This document shows, piece by piece, positions 28,312-38,877 of a stretch of DNA of 64,000 nt; within the stretch, counting starts at the first letter, position 1, and each line of letters starts with the position of its first letter. This DNA is from Nonomuraea corallina (lineage in GTDB: Bacteria > Actinomycetota > Actinomycetes > Streptosporangiales > Streptosporangiaceae), in contig NZ_JAPNNL010000012.1 of NCBI RefSeq assembly GCF_027620315.1, positions 1 through 64,000 on the forward strand. The letters run 5' to 3'. The translations under genes were made by a program, and so were the position numbers. The notes under the pieces are model-generated. The model searched no databases. It saw only the letters and a list, made by a program, of their open reading frames with translations, and was not told where the DNA came from.

Positions 28312-29006
28312 CCGACTCCGGCGAGGCGCGCCCCTCCAGCGGCGAGCCGATCCGTGTGCTGATCGTGGACGATCACGAGCTGATCAGGCGCAGCCTGGCC
28401 CTGGCGCTGGCCGCGGAGCCTGACATCGAGGTGGTCGGGGAAGCGAGCGACGGGCAGGAGGCGGTCGAGCTGGCCGACCGCCTCATGCCCGACGTCGCGC
28501 TGATGGACGTGCGCATGCCGAGGCAGGACGGCATCGAGGCGACCAAGGGCATCAAGGCCTCGGTGCCGAGCACCCGCATCATCATGCTGACGGTGAGCGA
28601 CGAGGAGGAGGACCTCTTCGAGGCGATCAAGGCAGGCGCGACCGGCTATCTGCTCAAGGACGTCCAGATCAACGACGTGCCGGCGGCCGTGCGGGGCGTC
28701 CACGAAGGTCAGTCGTTAATCAACCCGGCCATGGCGGCCAAGCTCATCAGCGAGTTCGCCAACATGAGCCGTAAGGGGACCGAGCGCCCGGCGCAGCTCC
28801 CGGTCCCGCGCCTGACCGACCGGGAGATGGAGGTCCTGCGGCTGGTCGCCAAGGGCATGAACAACCGGGAGATCGCCAAGCAGTTGTTCATCTCCGAGAA
28901 CACCGTGAAGAACCACGTCCGCAACATCCTGGACAAACTGCAGCTGCACTCGCGCATGGAGGCCGTGGTGTACGCGGTCCGCGAGCGCATGCTGGAGATC
29001 ACGTGA
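28308..29006 (+). CDS. Orphan NarL/FixJ-type response regulator
   Basis: 232 residues, GTG start overlapping the small ORF. The receiver domain has VDDHE, the phospho-acceptor Asp67 in VALMDVRMP, a Thr in MLTVSDEEED and Lys in YLLKDV. A LuxR-type HTH follows (LTDREMEVLRLVAKGMNNREIAKQ, split across helices, then SENTVKNHVRNIL). No histidine kinase is adjacent, so it is an orphan. The hpf-regulator-secA order is kept in related actinomycetes, but the signal and regulon are not evident. A hairpin terminator follows. Confidence 0.9.
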   Translation: MTDSGEARPSSGEPIRVLIVDDHELIRRSLALALAAEPDIEVVGEASDGQEAVELADRLMPDVALMDVRMPRQDGIEATKGIKASVPSTRIIMLTVSDEEEDLFEAIKAGATGYLLKDVQINDVPAAVRGVHEGQSLINPAMAAKLISEFANMSRKGTERPAQLPVPRLTDREMEVLRLVAKGMNNREIAKQLFISENTVKNHVRNILDKLQLHSRMEAVVYAVRERMLEIT

Positions 29007-29015
29007 CCCGGCTTC

Positions 29016-29048
29016 CCCCCGCCCGCCCCCACTGAGGACGGGCGGGGG
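29016..29048. terminator. Hairpin between the response regulator and the YcaQ-type gene
   Basis: CCCCCGCCC pairs with GGGCGGGGG around a 15-base loop between two convergent genes. It is a plausible bidirectional terminator. Confidence 0.6.
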
Positions 29049-29059
29049 CCGGCCGGGGC

Positions 29060-30268
29060 TCAAAGGGCGGGTGCCGTGTTGAGCGCGGCGGCGAGCTGAG
29101 GCGGGTCGGTGCGTTCGACGCGGACGGCGTCGCAGCCCACCCAGGCGGCGGCCGACCAGAGCGCCTCCCGCATCGCCTCCACCCATCGGGCGCTGGTCAG
29201 GCCCGGCTCCAGGCTGAGCTGCCTGGCCACCAGCGTGGTGCCCTCGCGGGCCGGGTCGACGCGGCCGATCAGACGGCCTCCGGCCAGCACCGGCATCGTG
29301 AAGTAGCCGTGCACCCGCTTGTGCTTGGGCACGTACAGCTCAAGTTGATAGGCGAAGCCGAAGACGCGCTCGGTGCGGCCGCGGTGCCAGATCAGCGAGT
29401 CGAACGGCGAGACCAGGGTCGTGCGGTGGCGGCCGCGCGGCTCGGACTCCAGCGCGGCCGGGTCGGCCCAGGCGTTGGGTCCGCCGCCGGCGCCGTTGCG
29501 TCCGGCCCTGGCGGCGGGCCAGCCGTGCACGCGCACCGGCGTCAGCCCGGCGGCGCCGCTCGCCAGGGCCTCGTCGAGCAGCGCGCTGGTGCGGCCCTGC
29601 AGCCGGAGGAAGTCGATCAGGTCGCCCCGGGTGGCGACGCCGAGTGACCGGCCGGCGATGGCCGCGAGCCGGGTGACGCACTCCTCGTCGGAGAGCTCCT
29701 GGGCCAGCAGCTCGGCGGGCACCACGCGCTCGGCGAGGTCGTAGACGCGGCGCCAGCCGACCCTGCGGGTGCAGACGACCTCGCCGATGTCGAGCAGCCA
29801 CTCCAGGCCGATCTTGGAGTCGGACCAGTCCCACCACGGGCCGCCGTTCTTGGCGCCGCCCACGTCGGAGGTGGTCAGCGGGCCGCTCTCGCGCACCTGG
29901 TCGAGCAGCTTGCCGACGCTGTCGGGCACCTCGTGCCAGCGGAAGCGGCGCTCGCGGTAGGCGCGCCGCCGGAAGGCGAAGAGCGGCCAGTGCTCGATCG
30001 GCAGGATGCAGGCGGCGTGGCACCAGTATTCGAAGCTGCGGGCCGGCTCGTCCCAGTAGGCCCGCTCGACGGCGGGCCTGCCCACCGCGCCGAGCCGGGC
30101 GTAGGCGACGAGCTCGTGGGAGCGCGCGAGCACCGAGATGGTGTCGAGCTGGACCGCGCCGAGCCTGCGGAGCATGCCGTGAACCCCGCCGCGGCGGCCG
30201 TCGGAGCCGAGCAGACCCTGGGCCCGCAGGACCAGCCGGCGCGCCTCGTCGGGGGTCAGGTCAGTCAT
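29060..30268 (-). CDS. YcaQ/AlkX-type DNA glycosylase (HTH_42 family)
   Basis: 402 residues from ATG at 30268. The N-terminal winged helix (LTPDEARRLVLRAQGL) is followed by the catalytic motif LGAVQLDTISVLARSHE. The Q-x-D form matches E. coli YcaQ (AlkX), whereas AlkZ enzymes of antibiotic producers have Q-x-Q. AlkX-type enzymes unhook interstrand crosslinks from nitrogen-mustard-like agents. Other family blocks seen are RAYWDEPARSFEYWCHAACILP (as two adjoining segments) and VSPFDSLIWHRGRTERVFGF. It is a stand-alone gene, so housekeeping crosslink or alkylation repair is more likely than antibiotic self-resistance. Confidence 0.88.
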   Translation of the reverse strand: MTDLTPDEARRLVLRAQGLLGSDGRRGGVHGMLRRLGAVQLDTISVLARSHELVAYARLGAVGRPAVERAYWDEPARSFEYWCHAACILPIEHWPLFAFRRRAYRERRFRWHEVPDSVGKLLDQVRESGPLTTSDVGGAKNGGPWWDWSDSKIGLEWLLDIGEVVCTRRVGWRRVYDLAERVVPAELLAQELSDEECVTRLAAIAGRSLGVATRGDLIDFLRLQGRTSALLDEALASGAAGLTPVRVHGWPAARAGRNGAGGGPNAWADPAALESEPRGRHRTTLVSPFDSLIWHRGRTERVFGFAYQLELYVPKHKRVHGYFTMPVLAGGRLIGRVDPAREGTTLVARQLSLEPGLTSARWVEAMREALWSAAAWVGCDAVRVERTDPPQLAAALNTAPAL

Positions 30269-30437
30269 GTCTGCGATTCCGTACGGGGGAGCATGGCCGG
30301 AATGCTAGTCACGGCCACTGACAGAACGCCGGGGAATGAAGCGGCGGCGGGCCCGCGTTGAGAGGCTTAAGACCCGTCGCCGTCGAGGGTGTCTCGGAGG
30401 GGCCGCCTCGACGGGAGCCCCATACCCGAGGGATATG

Positions 30438-30698
30438 TCAGCGGTGGTCTTCGGCGTGCATGCCCGCGCGGGGCGCGTCGATCACCACGTCGGTGAAGAT
30501 GTCGAAGACGAGGGCGAGGATGCCCCCCACCACGAACAGGCCGACGCCGATCCAGACGACCATCCAGTTGTCCATGGTCAGACCGAATCCGCCGACCGTG
30601 AACCCGATCAGCATCACCGTCACGGCCAGCCATGAGGACGCGCGGCCGCCGTGGCTTCCCAGGTTCTCGGTCTGCTCAGACTTCTGGCCTTCAACCAT
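30438..30698 (-). CDS. Small two-helix membrane protein (HGxxPAAW-like)
   Basis: 86 residues, ATG at 30698 with AAGGAGG eight bases upstream. A short polar N-terminus with SHGGRASSW resembles the HGxxPAAW motif of a small actinobacterial membrane family. It is followed by two helices (LAVTVMLIGFTVGGFGL and WMVVWIGVGLFVVGGILALVF) and a short acidic/His tail. Function unknown. It is divergent from secA and shares its 224-bp spacer. Confidence 0.72.
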   Translation of the reverse strand: MVEGQKSEQTENLGSHGGRASSWLAVTVMLIGFTVGGFGLTMDNWMVVWIGVGLFVVGGILALVFDIFTDVVIDAPRAGMHAEDHR

Positions 30699-30741
30699 GA
30701 CAAATCCCTCCTTGCCCGGATATCCCGGTTATCGGGGCGAA

Positions 30742-30756
30742 CCGGTCTTTGACCGG
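30742..30756. promoter_or_regulatory. Inverted repeat in the secA upstream spacer
   Basis: CCGGTC-TTT-GACCGG is a perfect six-base inverted repeat that includes a TTGACC -35-like hexamer at 30749-30754. A TACGAT at 30841-30846 is a candidate secA -10. It may be an operator or part of either divergent promoter; no regulator is assigned. Confidence 0.3.
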
Positions 30757-30922
30757 CGTACCATCTGCCCTCACAACATTCTCCCAGACAAGTCCTGTGC
30801 CCTTGTCGGCACGGTGGCTGTGTCTGGTTGGAGAACGGCCTACGATGGCAGCGGGGAAGTTTGTCTCGGCCTCTCCTCTCGGCGGCGCCGCCGGGGTAGA
30901 CCTGCGAGGAGCTTTACATAAA

Positions 30923-33718
<2,796 letters not shown>

Positions 33719-33729
33719 CACGCGGCACC

Positions 33730-33764
33730 GAGACCCCCGCCCCGGCTCACCGGGCGGGGGTCTC
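33730..33764. terminator. Strong hairpin terminator after secA
   Basis: A perfect 13-bp stem (GAGACCCCCGCCC with its complement) closes a nine-base loop, 12 bp after the secA stop and before a convergent gene. It is one of the clearest terminators in the window. Confidence 0.85.
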
Positions 33765-33789
33765 GCCTTCCCGGGCCACGCGGGGGCGG

Positions 33790-34170
33790 TCAGGCGGTCT
33801 CGAAGTCCGTGCAGAGCCACTGGACGCCCCGGCGCTCCAGACGCAGGGCCAGCACGTGGTCGCGCTCGCCGCAGTGGACCAGGAGGCACATCTCCACCAC
33901 GCCGTCGCGTGGCTCCTTGACGTGGGGGACGCCGACGAAGGGCGGGCGGCGGGTGTCGAGCATCCGGCCGGCCCGTACCAGCTCGCGGTGGGCCTGGTCG
34001 GTGAGGCGGTCGGCGACCGTCTCCGGGGGGCGGCGGCCGGAGAGGACCTCCGCGAGGGCCTGCCCGAGCTGGCGGAGCCGGCGCTCGTCGGGCAGGGCGC
34101 CCGGCGGTCCCCAGACGAGGGGCGTGTCGAGCGCGAGCGAGCCGTGGACCTCGGGAAAGGGCGACATCAC
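33790..34170 (-). CDS. Rv3235 family protein
   Basis: 126 residues; start GTG 34170 or ATG 34167. The core reads LGQALAEVLSGRRPPETVADRLTDQAH, then VEMCLLVHCGERDHVLALRLERRGVQWLCTDFE (as separate strands), a small alpha/beta domain. The family sits next to secA throughout actinobacteria, including M. tuberculosis Rv3235. No catalytic residues or membrane helices are visible. A link to SecA or export is suggested only by conserved neighbourhood. Confidence 0.82.
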   Translation of the reverse strand: MMSPFPEVHGSLALDTPLVWGPPGALPDERRLRQLGQALAEVLSGRRPPETVADRLTDQAHRELVRAGRMLDTRRPPFVGVPHVKEPRDGVVEMCLLVHCGERDHVLALRLERRGVQWLCTDFETA

Positions 34171-34355
34171 GGGCCTCCGGGAGTTCGGGGGAGAGACGGT
34201 ACTAAGAGATTCCGGTCACGCCCCGGGATACACGGCCCGCCAACTTCCCTGATCAGTGCCCCGGTTCGCGGGGGATGGAGGAGAAGATCACCACGACCTG
34301 GAGCGGTGGCGCCCCGCGACGCCCCGGGTTGCGGACCGGGGGACCGGCCGTGACG

Positions 34356-35684
34356 TCATGACCGAATCGGGGTGGCCTCGCCCGAGTCCACGTCGGGCTC
34401 CGGCTCGCGGCCGGGGGTCATGAAGTTCAGCCGCCGGATGAGGAAGCTGAACACGACGTAGTAGACCGCCCCGTACGCCACGCCGAGCAGCAGGATGCCG
34501 GGCACGTTCTGGGTGTTGGACTTGCCGACGTTGAGCAGCAGGTCGAGCAGCCCCGCCGAGAAACCGAAGCCGAGCTGCCCGCCGATCAGCGTGGTGAGCG
34601 CCATCGCCAGCCCGGTGAGCGCGGCGTGCACGGCCAGCAGCAGCGGTGCGACGAAGATGAACGCGAACTCGATCGGCTCGGTGATGCCGGTGACGAAGGA
34701 GGCCAGCGCCGCCGAGAGCATGATGCCGCCCACGGTGGCCCGCCGGTGCGGGGGCGCGGCCCGCCACATGGCGAGCGCGGCGGCGGGCAGCGCGAACATC
34801 ATGACGGGGAAGAACCCGGCCATGAACTGGCCGGACTCCGGCGCGCCGCCGAAGTAGCAGTTCCAGTCGCCGCCGAGCGTCCGCCCGTCCACCTCGCAGG
34901 TCGGCACCACGTGCCAGACGATCGAGTTGACGAAGTGGTGCAGCCCCAGCGGGATGAGCAGCCGGTTGATCAGCCCGTACAGGCCGGTGCCGAGCGGCCC
35001 GAGCGTGGTCAGCGCCTCCCCGGCCTGTCCGATCCACTCGCCGAGGATCGGCCACACCCAGCCGATGAGCACGCCGAGCCCGAGCGCCACGAACGCGGCG
35101 AGGATGGGCACGAACCGCCGCCCGCCGAAGAACGCCAGCCATGACGGCAGCTTGATCCGGTGGAACCGCTGCCAGAGCATGGCGGTGACCAGCCCCATCA
35201 GGATGCCGCCGAGCACCTTGGTGGGGTTCTGCATGCCGTGGTTGATGATCTCGATGACGCCCTGGTCCTGGACCTCGCGCAGGGTCACGGTGTCGCGGAT
35301 GGCCGAGCCGGCGAACATCACCTTGCTCACCCGGTCGAAGACGAGGTAGCCGACCACGGCGGCGAGAGCCGTGGTGCCGTCGGACTTGCGCGCGAAGCCG
35401 ATGGCCACGCCCACCGCGAACAGCAGCGGGAGGTTCTCGAACAGGGCCTCGCCGGCCGCCGCCAGGACCGCGGCGACCTCGGTCATCCAGCCGAAGCCCG
35501 CCACGTCGGCCAGGCCGCCAGGCTCGGCGCCGTTGGACCCGAGCATGTCGGGCTGGCCGAAGCGGAGCAGCAGGGCGGCCACGGGGAGGGCGGCGATGGG
35601 CAGCATCAGGGAGCGGCCCAGCCTCTGGAGCACGGTCATCAGGCGCGAGAACGGCGAAGGCCGGTCGGCGGTGGTCTCGTTCAC
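34356..35684 (-). CDS. PTS EIIC, N-acetylglucosamine/glucose family
   Basis: 442 residues, about ten membrane helices. Family signatures are LMLPIAALPVAALLLRFGQPDML at the first helix (two adjoining parts), FARKSDGTTALAAVVGYLV, LGLHHFVNSIVWH and the sugar-binding GITEPIEFAFIFVAPLL. It is an EIIC only, with no fused EIIB; a separate EIIB lies at 37667. It imports and phosphorylates the sugar together with EIIB, EIIA and HPr encoded across the divergent promoter. Adjacency to a DasR-like regulator and NagZ argues for GlcNAc. It is 24 bp downstream of the regulator, so the two are one operon. Confidence 0.87.
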   Translation of the reverse strand: MNETTADRPSPFSRLMTVLQRLGRSLMLPIAALPVAALLLRFGQPDMLGSNGAEPGGLADVAGFGWMTEVAAVLAAAGEALFENLPLLFAVGVAIGFARKSDGTTALAAVVGYLVFDRVSKVMFAGSAIRDTVTLREVQDQGVIEIINHGMQNPTKVLGGILMGLVTAMLWQRFHRIKLPSWLAFFGGRRFVPILAAFVALGLGVLIGWVWPILGEWIGQAGEALTTLGPLGTGLYGLINRLLIPLGLHHFVNSIVWHVVPTCEVDGRTLGGDWNCYFGGAPESGQFMAGFFPVMMFALPAAALAMWRAAPPHRRATVGGIMLSAALASFVTGITEPIEFAFIFVAPLLLAVHAALTGLAMALTTLIGGQLGFGFSAGLLDLLLNVGKSNTQNVPGILLLGVAYGAVYYVVFSFLIRRLNFMTPGREPEPDVDSGEATPIRS

Positions 35685-35708
35685 CGGGTGTTCCTCCGGG
35701 TCGGGCCC

Positions 35709-36449
35709 TCAACCCCGCTTTGCGGGCATTTCGAGTAGGGTGCGCAGCTGGTAGCGGTCCGCCCGGTAGGTGGACACGCCGAGTTCGGCGCAGACACCTC
35801 CGGAGAACGACCTGCGCTGGAGCAGCAGCACGGCGCCGCCGGGAGGCAGCTTGAGCAGGTCGGCGTCGCTCGGGTCGGCGATGCCGCCGTCGATGGTCAG
35901 CTCGCCCGCGTCCATGACCAGCCCGTAGCGGCTTTCCAGCAGCTCGTACAGGGATCTGCCGGTCAGGTCGTGATCGGCCAGGTCGGGGGCGAGCTTGACC
36001 GGGATGTGGGCGCGCTCGATGGAGAGCGGCTCGCCGTCGGCGGTGCGCAGCCGCTCGATGAAGTGGACCTCCTCGCCCGGCGCGATGCCGAGCTCCTTGG
36101 CCAGGTGGGCGCTGGCGCGCATGATCCGCCGGTCGAGGTCGCGCGAGCCGGGCACCATGCCGCGGGCCCGCATGTCCTCGGTGAACGACGTGAGCTGCAG
36201 CGACAGCTCGATCTTGGGCCGGGCGACGAACGTGCCCTTGCCCGGCACCCGGTGCAGGCGGCCCTCGGAGACCAGGTGGTCGACCGCCTGCCGCACCGTC
36301 ATCCGCGACAGCCCGAAACGCTGGCACAGCTCGCGCTCCGACGGGATCGCGGCGCCGATGCTCAGCTCGTCGCTGTCGATCAGGTCCAGCAGGATCTCGC
36401 GAAGCTGGAAGTACTTGGGCACCGGGCTGTCCGGGTCGATGTGGGCCAC
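35709..36449 (-). CDS. GntR/HutC-family regulator, DasR/NagR-like
   Basis: 246 residues from GTG at 36449 with AGGAGG just upstream; a TTG at 36479 is a weak alternative. The N-terminal winged helix (PVPKYFQLREILLDLI, IPSERELCQRFGLSRMTVRQAVDHL) is followed by a UTRA effector domain with ELSLQLTSFTEDMRARGM and YELLESRYGL. DasR/NagR proteins sense phosphorylated amino sugars and repress GlcNAc uptake and chitin genes. The twin dre-like operator lies 48 bp upstream of its start, so it probably controls itself, EIIC and the divergent genes. Confidence 0.87.
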   Translation of the reverse strand: MAHIDPDSPVPKYFQLREILLDLIDSDELSIGAAIPSERELCQRFGLSRMTVRQAVDHLVSEGRLHRVPGKGTFVARPKIELSLQLTSFTEDMRARGMVPGSRDLDRRIMRASAHLAKELGIAPGEEVHFIERLRTADGEPLSIERAHIPVKLAPDLADHDLTGRSLYELLESRYGLVMDAGELTIDGGIADPSDADLLKLPPGGAVLLLQRRSFSGGVCAELGVSTYRADRYQLRTLLEMPAKRG

Positions 36450-36496
36450 GGGATCCTCCTCTCGATCGGGCCTGTCCAATGAGCTATGGTTCGTAC

Positions 36497-36518
36497 TGGT
36501 CTAGTCCGGACTAGACCA
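36497..36518. promoter_or_regulatory. Operator: perfect 22-bp palindrome, two overlapping dre-like sites
   Basis: TGGTCTAGTCC is followed at once by its exact reverse complement. The canonical DasR/NagR site core is TGGTCTAGACCA; the two 12-mers at 36497-36508 and 36507-36518 each match it at 10 of 12 positions and are offset by 10 bp, one helical turn. It lies between the GntR gene and the SIS gene and should control both directions. Confidence 0.8.
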
Positions 36519-36572
36519 CAGGACGCGAAACAGGGTCAAGTCCGATGCCGACACGGAGGAACGATCGCCGAG

Positions 36573-37604
36573 ATGACCAAGATGCGCAGCGAGATCGCCG
36601 AGCAGCCCGAGGCGCTGCGAGCCACCCTCGACTCCCTGCTGCCCAGGATCGACGAGGTGCGGGCGCTGGGCGAGCGGACCCGGCAGTTGCTGTTCATCGC
36701 GCGTGGCACCTCCGACAACGCCGCAGTCTACGGCCGCTACCTGGTGGAGGCGCACGCCGGGCGGCTCTCCTCCCTCGCCGCGCCGTCCATCGCCACGACC
36801 TACCGCCGCAAGCTGGACCTGGGGGGCGTGCTGGCCGTCGCGATCTCCCAGTCGGGCCGTACGGAGGAGATCGTCGAGACGCTGGCCTGGGCCAAGGACT
36901 GCGGGGCCGCCACCGTCGGCGTCACCAACGGCGGCCCCGACAGCCCGCTCGCCCAGGCGGCCGACCTGGCGCTGTGCACGGTCGCCGGGACGGAGGAGGC
37001 GGTCCCCGCCACCAAGACCTACACCACCCAGCTCGCCGCGCTGGCCGTGCTGGCGCTCGGGCTCGGCGCGGACGTGGACCGGAGCGACCTGCTGCGGGTG
37101 CCCGAGGCCGTGGAGAAGCTGATCGCCGAGCCGGGCGATCTGGAGGCCGTCGTGGCGGGGCTGGCCGACCGGCACGGCGTGGTCGTCTCCGGCCGCGGCC
37201 TGGCCTTCTCCACCGCGCTGGAGACCGCGCTCAAGCTCAAAGAGGCCTGCTACCTGCACGCCATGGGCCTGTCGTACGCCGACCTGCTGCACGGCCCGAT
37301 CGCGGTGGTCGATCGGGACACCCCGGCGCTGCTCGTCGCGGCGGAGGACGGCCCGACCCTCCAGGGCACGGTGGCGCTGGCCGAGCGGGTCGTCTCGGCG
37401 GGCGCGGCGGCGTACACGATCGGCGGCGGCAGGGCGCTGGCCGCGGCGGGCACGGCCGCGCTGAACGGCCCGGACCTGCCCGAGTGGGTGGCCCCGATGG
37501 GACTCGTGATCCCCGGGCAACTGCTCACCGAGGCGCTCGCGAGGCGGCTGGGCATCGACCCGGACGCGCCGCGCGGCCTGAACAAGGTCACCCAGACGGA
37601 CTGA
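36573..37604 (+). CDS. SIS-domain sugar-phosphate protein, glucosamine-6-P deaminase (NagB-II)-like
   Basis: 343 residues from ATG at 36573; GGAGGA is 12-13 bases upstream, a long spacing, and ATG 36582 is possible. Two SIS domains resemble the isomerase half of GlmS: LFIARGTSDNAAVYGRYLVE, AISQSGRTEEIVETL, VPATKTYTTQLAALAV and a C-terminal LNKVTQTD. There is no glutaminase domain, as in NagB-II enzymes that convert GlcN-6-P to fructose-6-P and ammonia. Control by the dre-like operator and linkage to a GlcNAc PTS support that, but another sugar-phosphate isomerase role is possible. Confidence 0.8.
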   Translation: MTKMRSEIAEQPEALRATLDSLLPRIDEVRALGERTRQLLFIARGTSDNAAVYGRYLVEAHAGRLSSLAAPSIATTYRRKLDLGGVLAVAISQSGRTEEIVETLAWAKDCGAATVGVTNGGPDSPLAQAADLALCTVAGTEEAVPATKTYTTQLAALAVLALGLGADVDRSDLLRVPEAVEKLIAEPGDLEAVVAGLADRHGVVVSGRGLAFSTALETALKLKEACYLHAMGLSYADLLHGPIAVVDRDTPALLVAAEDGPTLQGTVALAERVVSAGAAAYTIGGGRALAAAGTAALNGPDLPEWVAPMGLVIPGQLLTEALARRLGIDPDAPRGLNKVTQTD

Positions 37605-37666
37605 TCCCCGGGGCGACCCGTCGCCCCCTGAGTAGCCTGGTCACAGCCACGGACGAGGAGGGCCTG

Positions 37667-37903
37667 ATGGCGGCGGACGTGAACGCGCTGATCGCCGGTC
37701 TGGGCGGAGTCGGCAACATCATCGACATCGAACCCTGCATCACCCGGCTGCGCACGGAGGTACGCGACGCGTCGAAGGTCGACCAGGCCGCGCTCCGGGC
37801 CGCGGGCGCCCACGGGGTGATGGCCGCGGGGAACGTGGTCCAGGTCGTGGTCGGGCCGGAGGCCGACACGATCGCCGGCGACATCGAGGATCTCATCGGC
37901 TAG
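37667..37903 (+). CDS. PTS EIIB, glucose/GlcNAc family, stand-alone
   Basis: 78 residues, ATG with GAGGAG six bases upstream. The phosphocysteine is Cys24 in IEPCITRLRTEV; the fold continues with HGVMAAGNVVQVVVGPEAD. In many bacteria this domain is fused to EIIC, but here it is separate and on the opposite side of the regulator from the EIIC gene. It relays phosphate from EIIA to the sugar. Its stop is 12 bp before the EIIA start. Confidence 0.88.
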   Translation: MAADVNALIAGLGGVGNIIDIEPCITRLRTEVRDASKVDQAALRAAGAHGVMAAGNVVQVVVGPEADTIAGDIEDLIG

Positions 37904-37915
37904 AGGGCGAGACAC

Positions 37916-38362
37916 ATGACGACTGTCCTCGCCCCGGTGGAGGGGGCGGCGGTGGGGCTGGCCGCCGTGCCCGACCCGGTGTTCTCGGCCGGCATGGTGG
38001 GGCCGGGAACCGCGATCGACCCCTGCAGGGGGCCGGGCCAGGCCGTTGCCCCCATAACTGGAAAAATCGTGAAGTTGCACCCGCATGCCTATGTGATCGT
38101 GGGAGATGACGGCAGGGGCGTGCTGGTGCATCTGGGCATCGACACGGTTCAGCTCAGAGGGAGGGGATTCCGACTGCTCGCGACGGAAGGCGACAGGGTC
38201 AACGCCGGCCAGCCGGTCGTGGCCTGGGATCCCGCCGAGATCGAGGCGGGCGGCCGCTCGCCCGTCTGCCCGGTCGTCGCGCTGGACGCGCTCGACGGCG
38301 CCGTCACCCCCCTCGCCGAGGGCGCGGTGCGGGCCGGCGACGCGCTGTTCCGATGGACGTGA
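37916..38362 (+). CDS. crr: PTS EIIA, glucose/GlcNAc (Crr) family
   Basis: 148 residues. The Crr fold is seen in VLAPVEG, the Val/Phe strand DPVFSAGMVGPGTAIDP, the first histidine in LHPHAYVI (His57) and the phospho-histidine in LVHLGIDTVQL (His72). It takes phosphate from HPr and passes it to EIIB. In other bacteria Crr also signals sugar status. It is encoded in one run with EIIB and HPr under the dre-like operator. Confidence 0.9.
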   Translation: MTTVLAPVEGAAVGLAAVPDPVFSAGMVGPGTAIDPCRGPGQAVAPITGKIVKLHPHAYVIVGDDGRGVLVHLGIDTVQLRGRGFRLLATEGDRVNAGQPVVAWDPAEIEAGGRSPVCPVVALDALDGAVTPLAEGAVRAGDALFRWT

Positions 38363-38406
38363 GGAAGGGTCCGGCCGGTCTGGACCAGAGAAGAGAAGGA
38401 GGTCCC

Positions 38407-38667
38407 ATGGGGGAGCGGACGGCGACGGTGGCCGCGGAGGTGGGGCTGCACGCCCGCCCGGCGGCCACGTTCGTGCAGACGGCGATGAAGGCTCCGATGG
38501 ACATCACGGTGGCGCGGTCGACGGGCGGTGACCCGGTCAACGGCAAGAGCATCCTGCAGATCATGGCGCTCGACGTCCGCAAGGGCGAGCAGATCGTCAT
38601 CAGGGCCGAGGGCGAGGGCTCGGAGGAGATCCTCGACGCGCTCGCGACCATCGCCTCGACGCCCTGA
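38407..38667 (+). CDS. ptsH: Phosphocarrier protein HPr
   Basis: 86 residues from ATG at 38407 with AAGGAGG close upstream. His15 in VGLHARPAA is the phospho-carrier. Ser48 in NGKSILQIM aligns with the regulatory serine of firmicute HPr, although no HPr kinase is seen here. It accepts phosphate from Enzyme I, which is not in the window, and hands it to EIIA. The 45-bp gap after crr keeps it in the operon. A tandem repeat array follows. Confidence 0.93.
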   Translation: MGERTATVAAEVGLHARPAATFVQTAMKAPMDITVARSTGGDPVNGKSILQIMALDVRKGEQIVIRAEGEGSEEILDALATIASTP

Positions 38668-38699
38668 CCCGCCGTAACCGGCCCTGAGCAGCCCGCCCC

Positions 38700-38769
38700 G
38701 ACCGGCCCGTCCCGACCGGCCCGTCCCGACCGGCCCGTCCCGACCGGCCCGTCCCGACCGGCCCGTCCC
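38700..38769. repeat. Five exact tandem copies of a 14-bp unit
   Basis: GACCGGCCCGTCCC is repeated five times without a mismatch, then decays into a partial copy. It lies between ptsH and the nagZ promoter and is non-coding. There are no spacers, so it is not a CRISPR; it is a variable-number repeat candidate. Confidence 0.92.
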
Positions 38770-38865
38770 GACCGCCCGCCGTTCCCCGAGAGCCGAGCGG
38801 GCGGCCGGAGGGGCCGGCGGGTTCGCGGAGCGGGAAAAGGGGACGGCACATCCTCCGGTCATGGA

Positions 38866-38871
38866 TAGCGT
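38866..38871 (+). promoter_or_regulatory. Candidate -10 for leaderless nagZ transcription
   Basis: TAGCGT ends six bases before the nagZ ATG, so initiation would fall at or next to the A of the start codon. No Shine-Dalgarno is visible. The same hexamer occurs in the hpf promoter. Confidence 0.4.
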
Positions 38872-38877
38872 GGGACC

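Noticed and set aside
38700-38769. CRISPR array
   Set aside because: The units are 14 bp, abut directly with no spacers, and no cas genes are present.
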